DNA from: Lachnospiraceae bacterium
GTDB lineage: Bacteria > Bacillota > Clostridia > Lachnospirales > Lachnospiraceae
Reading direction: 5' to 3'
Assembly: GCA_022510725.1 (NCBI GenBank)
Contig: JAFLSW010000002.1
Location: 104,467 to 168,466, forward strand
DNA: 64,000 bases
Shown piece after piece: positions 1-8,278 of this stretch (position 1 is its first letter; every line of letters starts with the position of its first letter). Both the position numbers and the translations under genes were made by a program. Under the pieces are notes generated by a model. It was not told where the DNA came from and made no database searches. It saw nothing but the letters and a program-made list of their open reading frames with translations.

Positions 1-2
1 CC

Positions 3-41
3 GGCTCCATCGATGTATCCGGAATCAGTACCGGTTTATAA
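3..41 (+). CDS. 3' end of an unidentified upstream gene (partial)
   Basis: Frame 3 reads GSIDVSGISTGL and then stops, 25 bases before a clear intrinsic terminator. The 5' part lies outside the window and twelve residues are too few to name a family. Frame 1 also stays open until about 110, but it would run through the terminator hairpin, so frame 3 is the likelier gene end. Confidence 0.35.
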   Translation, partial: GSIDVSGISTGL

Positions 42-66
42 GTTTATCGAGATCAGGAAAATAAGG

Positions 67-103
67 GAGCGTTGTAAAATTGCTGTTTTACAATGCTCTT
101 TTT
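67..103 (+). terminator. intrinsic terminator before aroB
   Basis: GAGCGTTGTAAAA pairs with TTTTACAATGCTC (one G-T wobble) around a six-base loop and is followed by a run of five T. It closes the upstream transcription unit just before the aroB ribosome site. Confidence 0.85.
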
Positions 104-135
104 ATGTATGACCGTCATAAAGGAGGAATAAAGCC

Positions 136-1251
136 GTGAGTAATCGATTAGCGGTAAATAAAGATAAAAAGTTTTGTTACGATATTGTATTGGAACAGGA
201 TTTTTCCAAGCTGCCGGAGGAGTTAAACCGGCTGGATTGGGATTTAAAAGAGAAAAAAGCCTGCATTGTCACAGACGATAATGTAGAAAAGCTATATGGG
301 AAAGAACTGGCGAATCTTTTATCGCCCTTATTTGATAAAGTGGAATTGTTTTCTTTTCCGGCGGGAGAAGAGCATAAAAATCTGGAAACCGTTCAAAATT
401 TATATACGGTGCTCATTGAGAAGCAATTTAACAGAAAGGATATTTTGATCGCTTTGGGAGGCGGTGTGGTAGGCGACCTAACGGGATATTGTGCCGCAAC
501 CTATCTGCGGGGCATTGATTTTATTCAGGTGCCAACCACTTTGTTGGCCCAGGTGGACAGCAGCATCGGCGGGAAAACCGGTGTTGATTTTTCTCAGTAC
601 AAAAATATGATAGGTGCCTTTCATATGCCCAAGCTTGTATATATGAACCTTTCTACCTTACAGGAGCTGCCTAAGCGGCAATACTTTGCAGGCATGGGCG
701 AGGTCATGAAATCTGCGCTGATAAAGGACGGTTCCTTTTATGAATGGATCTTAGATAAAATGTATGAGATCTGTGAGTTGGAACCGAAAACCGTAGAGGA
801 AATGGTACTTACCACCTGTACCATCAAAAAGAATATTGTTGAAAAAGATCCTTATGAAAAAGGCGATCGGGCTCTGTTAAATTTGGGGCATACTTTGGGG
901 CATGCTATTGAGAAATATAAAAATTTTGAATTGCTTCATGGAGAATGTATTGCTCTCGGTACGGTTTGTGCCGCTTTCATTTCCTGGAAGAGAGAACTTC
1001 TATCTGATGATGAATATTATGAAATCAGGGATATGTTTGTCCCTTTTTACCTGCCTATAACCATAGAGGATATTGAGCCGGAGAAGATCGTGGAATTGAC
1101 CCATTCGGACAAAAAAATGGAGAAAAGCGGTATCAAATTTATCTTGTTAAAAAAAGTTGGCAAGGCTGTGATCGATAAGACTGTAACTGATGAAGAAATG
1201 TTGGCTGCACTGGGTGAGATCCATTTTACGGATGAGGATAAAAAAGCGTAG
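136..1251 (+). CDS. aroB: 3-dehydroquinate synthase
   Basis: Second step of the shikimate pathway: converts DAHP to 3-dehydroquinate with NAD and a divalent metal, in the cytosol. The 371 aa length is normal for the family. Visible motifs are the NAD-binding GGGVVGDLTGYCAATYLRG, the QVPTTLLAQVDSSIGGKTGVD block and the metal-binding HTLGHAIE and HGE histidines. The start is GTG, placed by AAGGAGG about nine bases upstream. It is followed by lspA after 31 bases and is probably co-transcribed with lspA and the RluD-like gene. No other aro gene is in the window. Confidence 0.96.
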   Translation: MSNRLAVNKDKKFCYDIVLEQDFSKLPEELNRLDWDLKEKKACIVTDDNVEKLYGKELANLLSPLFDKVELFSFPAGEEHKNLETVQNLYTVLIEKQFNRKDILIALGGGVVGDLTGYCAATYLRGIDFIQVPTTLLAQVDSSIGGKTGVDFSQYKNMIGAFHMPKLVYMNLSTLQELPKRQYFAGMGEVMKSALIKDGSFYEWILDKMYEICELEPKTVEEMVLTTCTIKKNIVEKDPYEKGDRALLNLGHTLGHAIEKYKNFELLHGECIALGTVCAAFISWKRELLSDDEYYEIRDMFVPFYLPITIEDIEPEKIVELTHSDKKMEKSGIKFILLKKVGKAVIDKTVTDEEMLAALGEIHFTDEDKKA

Positions 1252-1282
1252 AGGATAAGAGCCTTATCACAAAGGAGTTTTT

Positions 1283-1801
1283 ATGAAAACCAATAAGACA
1301 TTCAGAATCCTTATGAATATCGTTGTGATCATCCTGTTGACGGCAGTAGATCAGTATTTAAAATATCTGGCCATTCTGCGCTTAAAGGATCAGGCACCTT
1401 ATGTGCTGATTGACGGTATATTGGAGCTGCACTATCTGGAAAATAGAGGTGCTGCTTTTGGTATGTTGGAAAACAAAAGGACTTTGTTTGTCTTTATGTC
1501 TGTTGTTATGCTGACTGTTATATTTTATGTGCTGTATAAGCTGCCCGGGCAGAAAAAATACAGGATATGGCAGGTCTTTTTGTGCCTGATCTGTGCAGGG
1601 GCGGCAGGCAATATGATCGACCGCATCAGATATGACTATGTGGTAGACTATATTTACTTTAAGATCATTGATTTTCCGGTGTTTAATCTGGCGGATATCC
1701 TCATAACCATTGGAACAGTATTGTTTTTTATTGTGGTGCTGTTTTTTGTAAAGGAAGAGGAACTGCAGTTTTTGCGTCTTAACATCCGAAAGGAAAAGTA
1801 A
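1283..1801 (+). CDS. lspA: lipoprotein signal peptidase (signal peptidase II)
   Basis: Aspartic protease of the cytoplasmic membrane that removes the signal peptide of prolipoproteins after diacylglyceryl modification. The 172 aa protein has four hydrophobic segments (about 9-27, 67-87, 92-112, 137-156). The conserved blocks are VDQYLKY near the start, LENRGAAFG, GNMIDRI with the first catalytic Asp, and FNLADILI with the second. An AAAGGAG site precedes the ATG. It sits one base upstream of the RluD-like start, a common lspA-rluD arrangement in Firmicutes. Confidence 0.96.
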   Translation: MKTNKTFRILMNIVVIILLTAVDQYLKYLAILRLKDQAPYVLIDGILELHYLENRGAAFGMLENKRTLFVFMSVVMLTVIFYVLYKLPGQKKYRIWQVFLCLICAGAAGNMIDRIRYDYVVDYIYFKIIDFPVFNLADILITIGTVLFFIVVLFFVKEEELQFLRLNIRKEK

Positions 1802-1802
1802 C

Positions 1803-2738
1803 ATGGCATATGAAGAACTGGACGGGAAAGAAAGAGAAGTGGTGTTTGAGGCCTCTGAGGGAGACTGGGATGAGCGCATTGATAAGGTCATTGCCGCCGC
1901 TTTTACAGATCTCTCCCGTTCTTATTTGCAAAAGATCATCAAAGAGGAACAGGTTTTTGTTCATGAAAAAAGCGTGAAGGCTAACTACCGGGTAAAAGAA
2001 GGGGATGTGATCAGATGTAGGATCCCTGCCTGTGTGGAACCGGAGATTCCGGCAGAAGATATTCTCCTTGATATTGTGTATGAAGATGAAGAAATTCTTG
2101 TGGTAAATAAGCCAAAGGATATGGTAGTCCATCCGGCTCCCGGTCATTACAGCGGTACCCTTGTAAACGGTTTGTTACATCACTGCAAAGGGAATCTGTC
2201 CGGCATAAACGGCGTTTTCAGGCCGGGTATCGTTCATAGGATCGATAAGGATACCACAGGACTGCTTTTAGTCTGTAAAACAGAAACGGCACATCGGTTT
2301 TTGGCAGAGCAGTTAAAAGAACATACGGTGCAGAGGGCATACAGGGCCATTGTATACGGAAATTTTGATGCAGAAGAGGGAAGCATAGACGCTCCCATTG
2401 GCAGGGATAAAAAAGACCGTAAAAAGATGGCAGTCTGTTATCAAAACGGAAAGCCGGCTGTAACCCATTACCGTGTTTTACAACAGTTTGATGGCTATGC
2501 TCATATTGAATGTCGTTTAGAGACCGGCAGAACCCATCAGATCCGCGTTCATATGACATCTATCGGACATCCTTTATTGGGAGATGAGGTTTATGGAAAG
2601 AGACAAAGCAAATTTAAACTGGAGGGCCAGTGTCTCCATGCTATGACCTTGGGATTTGTTCATCCGGTTACAAAGGAATATATGGAATTTTCGGCTCCGC
2701 TGCCGGATTATTTTGAACATTTGCTTACAATTTTATAA
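1803..2738 (+). CDS. RluD-type 23S rRNA pseudouridine synthase
   Basis: RluA-family enzyme, 311 aa, with an N-terminal S4 RNA-binding domain (about 18-75) and a catalytic domain holding the active-site Asp in HRIDKDTTGLLLV (family HRLDxxTSG). LETGRTHQIRVHM and the preceding VNKPKDMVVHPAPGH are typical RluD/RluA blocks. The likely substrate is 23S rRNA helix 69, inferred from its LspA-linked position and closeness to RluD rather than proven. Its ATG begins one base after the lspA stop, so translation is probably coupled. Two other pseudouridine synthases lie further right. Confidence 0.9.
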   Translation: MAYEELDGKEREVVFEASEGDWDERIDKVIAAAFTDLSRSYLQKIIKEEQVFVHEKSVKANYRVKEGDVIRCRIPACVEPEIPAEDILLDIVYEDEEILVVNKPKDMVVHPAPGHYSGTLVNGLLHHCKGNLSGINGVFRPGIVHRIDKDTTGLLLVCKTETAHRFLAEQLKEHTVQRAYRAIVYGNFDAEEGSIDAPIGRDKKDRKKMAVCYQNGKPAVTHYRVLQQFDGYAHIECRLETGRTHQIRVHMTSIGHPLLGDEVYGKRQSKFKLEGQCLHAMTLGFVHPVTKEYMEFSAPLPDYFEHLLTIL

Positions 2739-2819
2739 GGTGATCAAAATACAGGGGACGGCAGCAAGATGCTTGTCCCCAAAATCATGGCAAAACAGGC
2801 ATAAATCGTCAATTTTTTC

Positions 2820-2848
2820 TTGTAATTCATTATGTAGTATGCTACAAT
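2820..2848 (+). promoter_or_regulatory. sigma-A type promoter of the 197-aa gene
   Basis: TTGTAA, a 17-base spacer and TACAAT, with TGC directly before the -10 (extended -10). It lies about 85 bases upstream of the ATG at 2932. The 190-base gap also holds a short GGGGAC...GTCCCC hairpin at 2753-2779 without a clear T tract. Confidence 0.65.
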
Positions 2849-2931
2849 TATCCTAGTTTGTGATTACGGAATTTTATTGATTTTTAAGAATTGCAATTAA
2901 AATTTTATAGGATTGACGAAGGGGCTTTTTG

Positions 2932-3525
2932 ATGAAAACTGCAGAATATCTGGATAGACTCCTTCTTTGCTATGGGGATACATTCGATATCTACATGCCA
3001 TATCAAATACATGGAAAGGAGTATCCGGCATACGGATATTTTTTTTCGTCCGAAGAAAGATATGTTTTGGTCAGGGAAGCCAATATGTGGACAGCAAACA
3101 GGCATGAACACATCCTGTTTATGGAAGTAGACAAGATAGAAGAAGAGACCATAAAGGAAGCGGCAGATATCATAGAAACTTATCTGGAACCGGAGCTTGT
3201 AAGAGCCGGCAGGAAATATCCGGACAAGGATCACATGTACAGCTATCTGACTGTGGCCATCTTGTCAGAAAAGGCCATAGACCGGGATGTGGTTAAAAAA
3301 ATTAGCCGGTATCAGTTTGAACGGGGATATCTGTTTAATTTCCGGGGGTTTTCTCAGGGCAATCTGATCTGTGCTTCCATGGAGGATGAGAAAATCGTCT
3401 CCAACTATCAGGGAAAGCGCATGAAAAAGATGTATCAGGGCATATTTGCCGATGTTCATGAGGGCAAAAAGACTTTCAGCCAGGCTTGTAAAGAAGAAGG
3501 CATTGAGCCCTTTAAACAGCAATAA
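2932..3525 (+). CDS. unknown conserved-looking cytosolic protein
   Basis: 197 aa, charged, with no signal peptide or membrane segment; I do not recognise the family with confidence. It begins with a long amphipathic stretch and has a basic C-terminus (MKKMYQGIFADVHEGKK). The ORF track starts at a TTG two codons... one codon earlier, but GAAGGGG lies seven bases before the ATG at 2932, so ATG is preferred. It has its own promoter and terminator, so it looks like a single-gene unit between the aroB operon and cstA. No functional claim is made. Confidence 0.75.
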   Translation: MKTAEYLDRLLLCYGDTFDIYMPYQIHGKEYPAYGYFFSSEERYVLVREANMWTANRHEHILFMEVDKIEEETIKEAADIIETYLEPELVRAGRKYPDKDHMYSYLTVAILSEKAIDRDVVKKISRYQFERGYLFNFRGFSQGNLICASMEDEKIVSNYQGKRMKKMYQGIFADVHEGKKTFSQACKEEGIEPFKQQ

Positions 3526-3527
3526 AA

Positions 3528-3586
3528 TATGATATGAGGCAGCTTGCTGCTTTATATAAAAATCTCACATATTTTTTTTAAAAATT
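3528..3586 (+). terminator. terminator-like hairpin after the 197-aa gene
   Basis: ATATGAG before and CTCACATAT after an inner GCAG/CTGC hairpin can form an imperfect stem, followed by a run of eight or nine T. The pairing is imperfect, so this is a moderate call. Confidence 0.55.
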
Positions 3587-3605
3587 TTAATTAGGAGGGA
3601 TTCGT

Positions 3606-5324
3606 GTGAGTGCAGTTGTATTAATCATTCTTGCCATTGTGATCTTTATCGTTGCATATCTTACATACGGTAGATACTTGGCAAAATCCTGGGGCATTGA
3701 CCCTAAAAGACCGACTCCTGCTCATACCATGGAAGATGGCGTGGATTATGTACCTGCTAAGACCCCTGTCTTAATGGGACATCATTTTTCATCCATTGCC
3801 GGTGCAGGTCCTGTTAACGGACCGATCCAGGCAGCATTCTTTGGATGGGTACCCTGTTTCTTATGGATTGTGATCGGAGGTATTTTCTTCGGTGCAGTAC
3901 AGGATTTCGGTTCCTTATTCATTTCCATTCGTCATGAAGGAAAATCCTTAGGCGAGGTTATTGAAGCTACTATCGGACGGAAAGCCAGAGTGCTGTTTAC
4001 AGTTTTTGCATGGCTGGTACTTTTGCTGGTTATCGCAGCTTTTGCTGATATCGTAGCAAATTCCTTTATCGGAGCAAGCTATGGCGGAAGCACTTCCAAC
4101 GGTTCTGTTGCTACAGCATCACTGTTGTTCATTCCTTTGGCAATCTGCTTTGGTTTTGTAGTATACAGAAAGAATGCGCCTATCGTTGTATCATCTATCG
4201 TAGGTGTGATCTTACTTGCTGCATGCGTAGGTTTAGGCCTTGCATTTCCTTTGAATGTTCCGAAGGGTGTATGGATCGGATTTGTATTTGTGTACATCAT
4301 CATTGCATCCGTAACACCTGTATGGATCTTATTGCAGCCCAGAGATTATTTAAGCTCCTTCTTGCTTTACTTTATGATGATCGCAGCGATCATCGGTATC
4401 ATCGGAGCAACTATTTTCGATCCTGCGTCAACACAGTTTAGCACTCCTGCATTTACAGGATTTAGTGTAGGCGGTTCTTTCCTGTTCCCGACGCTGTTCA
4501 TTACCATTGCCTGTGGCGCGGTTTCCGGTTTCCATTCTTTGATCGCATCCGGTACCACATCCAAACAGCTGGATAATGAAAAAGATGCATTGTTAGTAGG
4601 TTACGGTTCCATGCTGATCGAGTGTGTGCTTGCAGTGATCTCCCTGATCGCTATCGGTACTTTATCCGTTGACGGTACACAGGCTTCCGTACAGGCAGCA
4701 CTGGGATTAGAGGCAATTTCTCCTACCATCATCTTTGGTACGGCAATTTCTAATTTCTTCGCAGTGATCGGTCTGCCTGCAGGTGCAGTAGAAGCTACCA
4801 AGACCATTATCATGCTGGCAGTTTCCTGCTTCTGCTTAACTTCTTTGGATACCGGTACCCGTCTTGGAAGATTTATGTTCCAGGAGCTGTTTGCTACCAG
4901 CAAATCCGGTGAGAAGAACATTCTTTCCAATATGTATGTGGCAACCATTATCACAGCAATCTGCGGATTTGTTCTCTGCCTGGCAGGATATACAAAAGTA
5001 TGGCCTCTGTTCGGTGCAGCAAATCAGTTAGTTGCAGTACCTGCATTCTTAGCAATTGCAACTTACTTAAAGAAGGTTGGAAGAAACAACAAAATGTTGT
5101 ATTTCCCTATCATCTTTATGGCTTGTGCTACCATAACATCTTTGATTCTTACCTTTAAGAACAATCTGATGAGCATTATCAATCAGACAGCTGAAGGTAC
5201 AGCATTGTTTACCTGTGTACTGCAGGACATCATCATCGTTCCTTTGGTAATACTTGCTATCATCCTGATCGTTGACGGCGGAAAAGTATTGATCAAAAAA
5301 GAGGAAGCAGCACAGGCTGAATAA
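3606..5324 (+). CDS. cstA: carbon starvation protein CstA family transporter
   Basis: Integral membrane transporter of the CstA family, whose characterised members import pyruvate or small peptides. The 572 aa protein consists almost wholly of hydrophobic segments (roughly fifteen). Family blocks include YGRYLAKSWGID at the N-terminus, VDYVPAKTPVLMGHHFSSIAGAGPVNGP and the FSGFHSLIASGTTSKQ-type loop. Start is GTG at 3606, with AGGAGGG nine bases upstream; a competing GTG two bases earlier is out of frame. It stands alone with its own terminator. The substrate cannot be told from sequence; no BtsSR/YpdAB-type sensor pair is nearby. Confidence 0.93.
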   Translation: MSAVVLIILAIVIFIVAYLTYGRYLAKSWGIDPKRPTPAHTMEDGVDYVPAKTPVLMGHHFSSIAGAGPVNGPIQAAFFGWVPCFLWIVIGGIFFGAVQDFGSLFISIRHEGKSLGEVIEATIGRKARVLFTVFAWLVLLLVIAAFADIVANSFIGASYGGSTSNGSVATASLLFIPLAICFGFVVYRKNAPIVVSSIVGVILLAACVGLGLAFPLNVPKGVWIGFVFVYIIIASVTPVWILLQPRDYLSSFLLYFMMIAAIIGIIGATIFDPASTQFSTPAFTGFSVGGSFLFPTLFITIACGAVSGFHSLIASGTTSKQLDNEKDALLVGYGSMLIECVLAVISLIAIGTLSVDGTQASVQAALGLEAISPTIIFGTAISNFFAVIGLPAGAVEATKTIIMLAVSCFCLTSLDTGTRLGRFMFQELFATSKSGEKNILSNMYVATIITAICGFVLCLAGYTKVWPLFGAANQLVAVPAFLAIATYLKKVGRNNKMLYFPIIFMACATITSLILTFKNNLMSIINQTAEGTALFTCVLQDIIIVPLVILAIILIVDGGKVLIKKEEAAQAE

Positions 5325-5364
5325 TATATTAGGTTCTAAGTCGAGTTAGAATAATATATAGGAG

Positions 5365-5412
5365 AGCAGTCTATTTCTTGTATGCAAATGCAGCGGGAAA
5401 TAGGCTGCTTTT
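5365..5412 (+). terminator. intrinsic terminator of cstA
   Basis: AGCAGTCTATTTC pairs with GAAATAGGCTGCT (13 pairs, one G-T) around a loop of about 19 bases, followed by TTTT. Confidence 0.85.
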
Positions 5413-5483
5413 CGTTTGTGCAGAGGGCATGTCATGTCTGGTTGGCTAAATGAGTGAAAATTTGTGTAAAATGCATATATTTG

Positions 5484-5512
5484 TTGCAAATTTTAAGAAA
5501 ATTTAATATAAT
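5484..5512 (+). promoter_or_regulatory. sigma-A type promoter of the cytidylate-kinase-like gene
   Basis: TTGCAA, a 17-base AT-rich spacer, TATAAT; 43 bases upstream of the ATG at 5556. The AT-rich stretch before the -35 could act as an UP element. Confidence 0.75.
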
Positions 5513-5555
5513 TTATACATAATTGGTAATATACCATCGGAATGGGGGAATCAAT

Positions 5556-6179
5556 ATGAATACAATCATTACAATCGGAAGACAATTTGGTTCCGGCGGA
5601 AGAGAGATCGGAGAAACCCTTGCCAAAGAGCTTGGCATTCCTTTCTATGACAGGGAGTTGCTGACAAGAGCAGCAAAGGAAAGCGGCTTTTGTGAGGAGA
5701 TGATCAAAGTACATGACGAGCGTCCTACCAACAGCTTTTTATACAATCTGGTCATGGATACTTATTCCTTTGGTTATAACTCAGCAGCCATGGTGGATAT
5801 GCCTATGAGTCAGAAGGTATTCCTGGCACAATTTGATGCCATTCGCAAGATTGCCGATGAGGGTCCCTGCGTTATTGTAGGCCGATGTGCGGATTACGCC
5901 CTTGCAGAATATGACAACTGCCTGAATATCTTTATTCATGGCAATGAGAAATGCAAGATTGAGCGTATTATGAAAAAATATGAGCTGCCTTTACAAAAAG
6001 CAAAGGATATGATCATCAAAAAGGATAAACAGCGTCAGAGCTACTATAATTATTATTCTTCCAAGAAGTGGGGCAGGGCCGATTCCTATGATCTTTCCAT
6101 TAACAGCTCCGTTTTGGGCGTGGAAGGCTCTGTGAAGCTGATCAAGCAGTTTATCATGGACTTTGAGGAGAAGAAATAG
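5556..6179 (+). CDS. cytidylate-kinase-like family protein
   Basis: P-loop nucleotide kinase-like protein of 207 aa. It opens with ITIGRQFGSGGREIGETLAKEL, in which GRQFGSGG is the modified Walker A of this family, followed by FYDRELL. It is related to cytidylate kinase but belongs to the separate Cmk-like group common in Clostridia, whose substrate is not settled. The track starts at a TTG at 5523, but GGGGG lies seven bases before the ATG at 5556 and the TTG falls close to the promoter. It converges on the recombinase gene, sharing a terminator. Confidence 0.85.
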   Translation: MNTIITIGRQFGSGGREIGETLAKELGIPFYDRELLTRAAKESGFCEEMIKVHDERPTNSFLYNLVMDTYSFGYNSAAMVDMPMSQKVFLAQFDAIRKIADEGPCVIVGRCADYALAEYDNCLNIFIHGNEKCKIERIMKKYELPLQKAKDMIIKKDKQRQSYYNYYSSKKWGRADSYDLSINSSVLGVEGSVKLIKQFIMDFEEKK

Positions 6180-6189
6180 AAATAGAGAG

Positions 6190-6216
6190 GAAGCGATGCT
6201 TAGTCAGCATCGCTTC
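6190..6216. terminator. bidirectional terminator with a stop codon in its loop
   Basis: GAAGCGATGC and GCATCGCTTC form a perfect ten-pair stem around TTAGTCA. The loop contains the recombinase stop codon (TAA on the minus strand), and the last sense codons form one arm. A short T-rich tail follows on the plus side. Confidence 0.8.
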
Positions 6217-7273
6217 TTAATTTTACCACATTGGCAGCCATACGGCGGCGGGAATCAGCCTGGGCCGCATAGTGCTTGCGGGTGGTGTTGACATCCTTAT
6301 GACCCAGCACATCTGCAACCAGGTAAATATCCCCGGTTTCCTGGTACAGGGTAGTACCGTAGGTGCTCCGCAGCTTATGGGGGGTGATCTTCTTTAAGCT
6401 GGTAACCTTGCCGGCATATTTTTTTACCAGATTTTCTACGCTGCGGACAGTAATCCGTCGGTTTTGCATGGACAAAAACAGCGCGTCATCATGGCCGGTT
6501 TCCGGAATGATTTCCTGCCGCTGTACCAAATAATCCCGCAGGGCTTTTTCTACTTCATCGCCAAAATACACAACGGCTTCAGCACCGCCTTTTCTGCGGA
6601 TCTTAATACCATTGTTGTTAAAATCCACATCCTTGATATCTAAACCCACACATTCCGAAACACGGATACCGGTGCCAAGGAGCAGGGTCAGAAGAGCCAG
6701 ATCCCGGACTTTTGTTTTGGCATGATATTTTAACTCGGATTTGGTCAGATTTTCTCCGTTTTCTACGGCATCCAATAGTGCCGCCACTTCATTGGGATCC
6801 AGGCGGATGATCTCTTTTTCATGAAGCTTGGGCATTTTCATCAATGCGGCAGGGTTTTTCTCAATCAGTTCACTGGTATAGAAATAATTGTAAAAGCTGC
6901 GAAGAGAAGCCAATTTTCTGGATTTTCCCCGCTCATCATTGGTATATTCCTTGCCGTCTTTTATGTAGTAGGAGAGATATTCCATGTATTCCTCAATATC
7001 TTCCTTGGATATCTGATCTAAAATGCTTAAGGGAAACTTGGTGATCTCCGTATCTTTTAATGCGCTGTTATTTTCATGGAGGAATTCAAAAAAGATGCGC
7101 AGATCCAATGCATAGCCCAACTTGGTGCGGGCTGACATGACATTATCCATGCCCCGGAAAAAGTTGCGGCAAAAGGGCGGGAGAGTGGTAAGGACCTCCC
7201 GAAGCTTTAAGGTCTGTTCGATCTGTACCTGATCGTGATAATTTTTATCCTGATTGTTTCTGGGATTACTCAT
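6200..7273 (-). CDS. tyrosine recombinase (XerC/XerD-like)
   Basis: Site-specific DNA recombinase, 357 aa. A SAM-like N-terminal core-binding domain (about 30-150) precedes the catalytic domain. All catalytic residues are visible: Arg in GTGIRVSE, Lys in RRKGG, His and Arg in HKLRST, His in LGHKD, and the nucleophile Tyr in RKHYAA. It is likely a housekeeping Xer-type enzyme, since no phage or transposon genes or attachment repeats are nearby. It overlaps the TtcA-like gene by eight bases and is co-transcribed with it. Whether it acts at dif cannot be told. Confidence 0.88.
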   Translation of the reverse strand: MSNPRNNQDKNYHDQVQIEQTLKLREVLTTLPPFCRNFFRGMDNVMSARTKLGYALDLRIFFEFLHENNSALKDTEITKFPLSILDQISKEDIEEYMEYLSYYIKDGKEYTNDERGKSRKLASLRSFYNYFYTSELIEKNPAALMKMPKLHEKEIIRLDPNEVAALLDAVENGENLTKSELKYHAKTKVRDLALLTLLLGTGIRVSECVGLDIKDVDFNNNGIKIRRKGGAEAVVYFGDEVEKALRDYLVQRQEIIPETGHDDALFLSMQNRRITVRSVENLVKKYAGKVTSLKKITPHKLRSTYGTTLYQETGDIYLVADVLGHKDVNTTRKHYAAQADSRRRMAANVVKLRSDAD

Positions 7274-7985
7274 ATAAAGACCATCCTTTCAATTGATTGG
7301 TGATCGCAGTAAACATCCGGTTTTTTACGCCGGGATTTTCACGGTTAAGCTGTTTTAAAAGTTCTTTTACATATTCCCGTTTGGTATTGCCGTCGGCAGG
7401 GCAAGGGCTTTTTACCACAGGGATTTGATATTTATTAACAAAACCGATCACATCCGCTTCCTGGGCGTAGATAAGCGGGCGGATCACGGTCAGATCCATC
7501 TTGTCAAGATAAGTGCAGGGAGAAAAGGTATGAAACCGTCCTTCAAAGATCAGGGACATCATCATGGTTTCTACCACATCATCCTTATGGTGAGCATAGG
7601 CTACCTTATTGCAGCCTAATTCCTTGATCTTTTGATTCAAGGCGCCTTTTCGCATTTTAGCGCATAAAGAGCAGGGATTGCTTTCCTGTCTGTCGTCAAA
7701 TACGATATGGGCGATATCCGTCTCCAAAATAGTATAAGGCACATCCAGATCCGCACAAAATTTTTTGATGCCTTCCAAATTCAGATTTTGAAAGCCCAGA
7801 TCTACGGTAATGGCATGGAGGGAAAAAGCTTTGGGATAAAACCGCACAAGACCTTTTAAGGCATATAAAAGGGTCAGGCTGTCTTTTCCTCCGGAAATGC
7901 CGACGGCGATCTTATCGCCTTCTTCAATCATGTCATAGTCGTCTATGGCCTTTCTGGTATAGCTGTACAGTCTCTGGGCGTCCAT
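7266..7985 (-). CDS. TtcA-family tRNA thiolation PP-loop ATPase
   Basis: Adenylates and thiolates a tRNA base; the model enzyme TtcA makes 2-thiocytidine at position 32 using an iron-sulfur cluster. The 239 aa protein carries the PP-loop SGGKDSLTLLYAL near residue 30, the CxxC in CSLC and a further Cys in SPCPADGN, the expected cluster and active-site ligands. It is first in a two-gene unit with the recombinase. Firmicute relatives are often named TtcA without direct tests, so the exact tRNA position is inference. Confidence 0.85.
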   Translation of the reverse strand: MDAQRLYSYTRKAIDDYDMIEEGDKIAVGISGGKDSLTLLYALKGLVRFYPKAFSLHAITVDLGFQNLNLEGIKKFCADLDVPYTILETDIAHIVFDDRQESNPCSLCAKMRKGALNQKIKELGCNKVAYAHHKDDVVETMMMSLIFEGRFHTFSPCTYLDKMDLTVIRPLIYAQEADVIGFVNKYQIPVVKSPCPADGNTKREYVKELLKQLNRENPGVKNRMFTAITNQLKGWSLYE

Positions 7986-8017
7986 TCTCGTTACCTCTTG
8001 CTTGTTTCTCTGTGTCC

Positions 8018-8046
8018 ATTATACACCTAAACAGAGCAAATTACCA
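8018..8046 (-). promoter_or_regulatory. promoter of the TtcA-like/recombinase pair
   Basis: On the minus strand TATAAT lies 33 bases before the ATG, with TTGGTA 18 bases upstream as a weak -35. It is divergent from the AI-2E gene. Confidence 0.55.
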
Positions 8047-8112
8047 AGAAAATGAAATGATGACAGAAATTTGTAAAAAGATAAATTTTTTACAACATCT
8101 AAACCTACGATA

Positions 8113-8244
8113 TGGTATAATGTTCGAGAAGGGCAGAGTAAAATGACGAGGACGCATATGCCGAACTTGTTCGAGCAGATGTGTGCGAGGGCATTTTACG
8201 AGCGAAGCGATCGAGGAAAACCGAAGGTTTTTCGAGACTCTGCC
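8113..8244 (+). ncRNA. structured leader element, copy 1 (before the AI-2E transporter)
   Basis: An extended -10 (TGGTATAAT, 8113-8121) is followed within about ten bases by an element that starts GGGCAGAGT and ends ACTCTGCC. GGCAGAGT (8132-8139) pairs perfectly with ACTCTGCC (8237-8244). Inside, TAAAATG pairs with CATTTTA, CGAAC with GTTCG, and AAAACC with GGTTTT around a GAA loop; the stretch ACGAGCGAAGCGA joins them. A copy with the same fold but different stem sequences precedes the topoisomerase operon at 37214. The element ends 34 bases before the TTG start of the transporter. Its function is unknown; a cis-acting leader RNA is inferred. Confidence 0.7.
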
Positions 8245-8278
8245 TTGATTTCTCAGAGCATATGTGGAGGTGCCGATC

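Noticed and set aside
2753-2779. GGGGAC...GTCCCC hairpin as another leader-element copy
   Set aside because: It contains a loose AAGATGCTTG similarity, but has neither GGGCAGAGT nor the other stems, and no -10 directly upstream.
6200-7273. Tyrosine recombinase as marker of an integrated element
   Set aside because: No phage, relaxase or attachment repeats nearby; it is operonic with a tRNA-modification gene and looks housekeeping.
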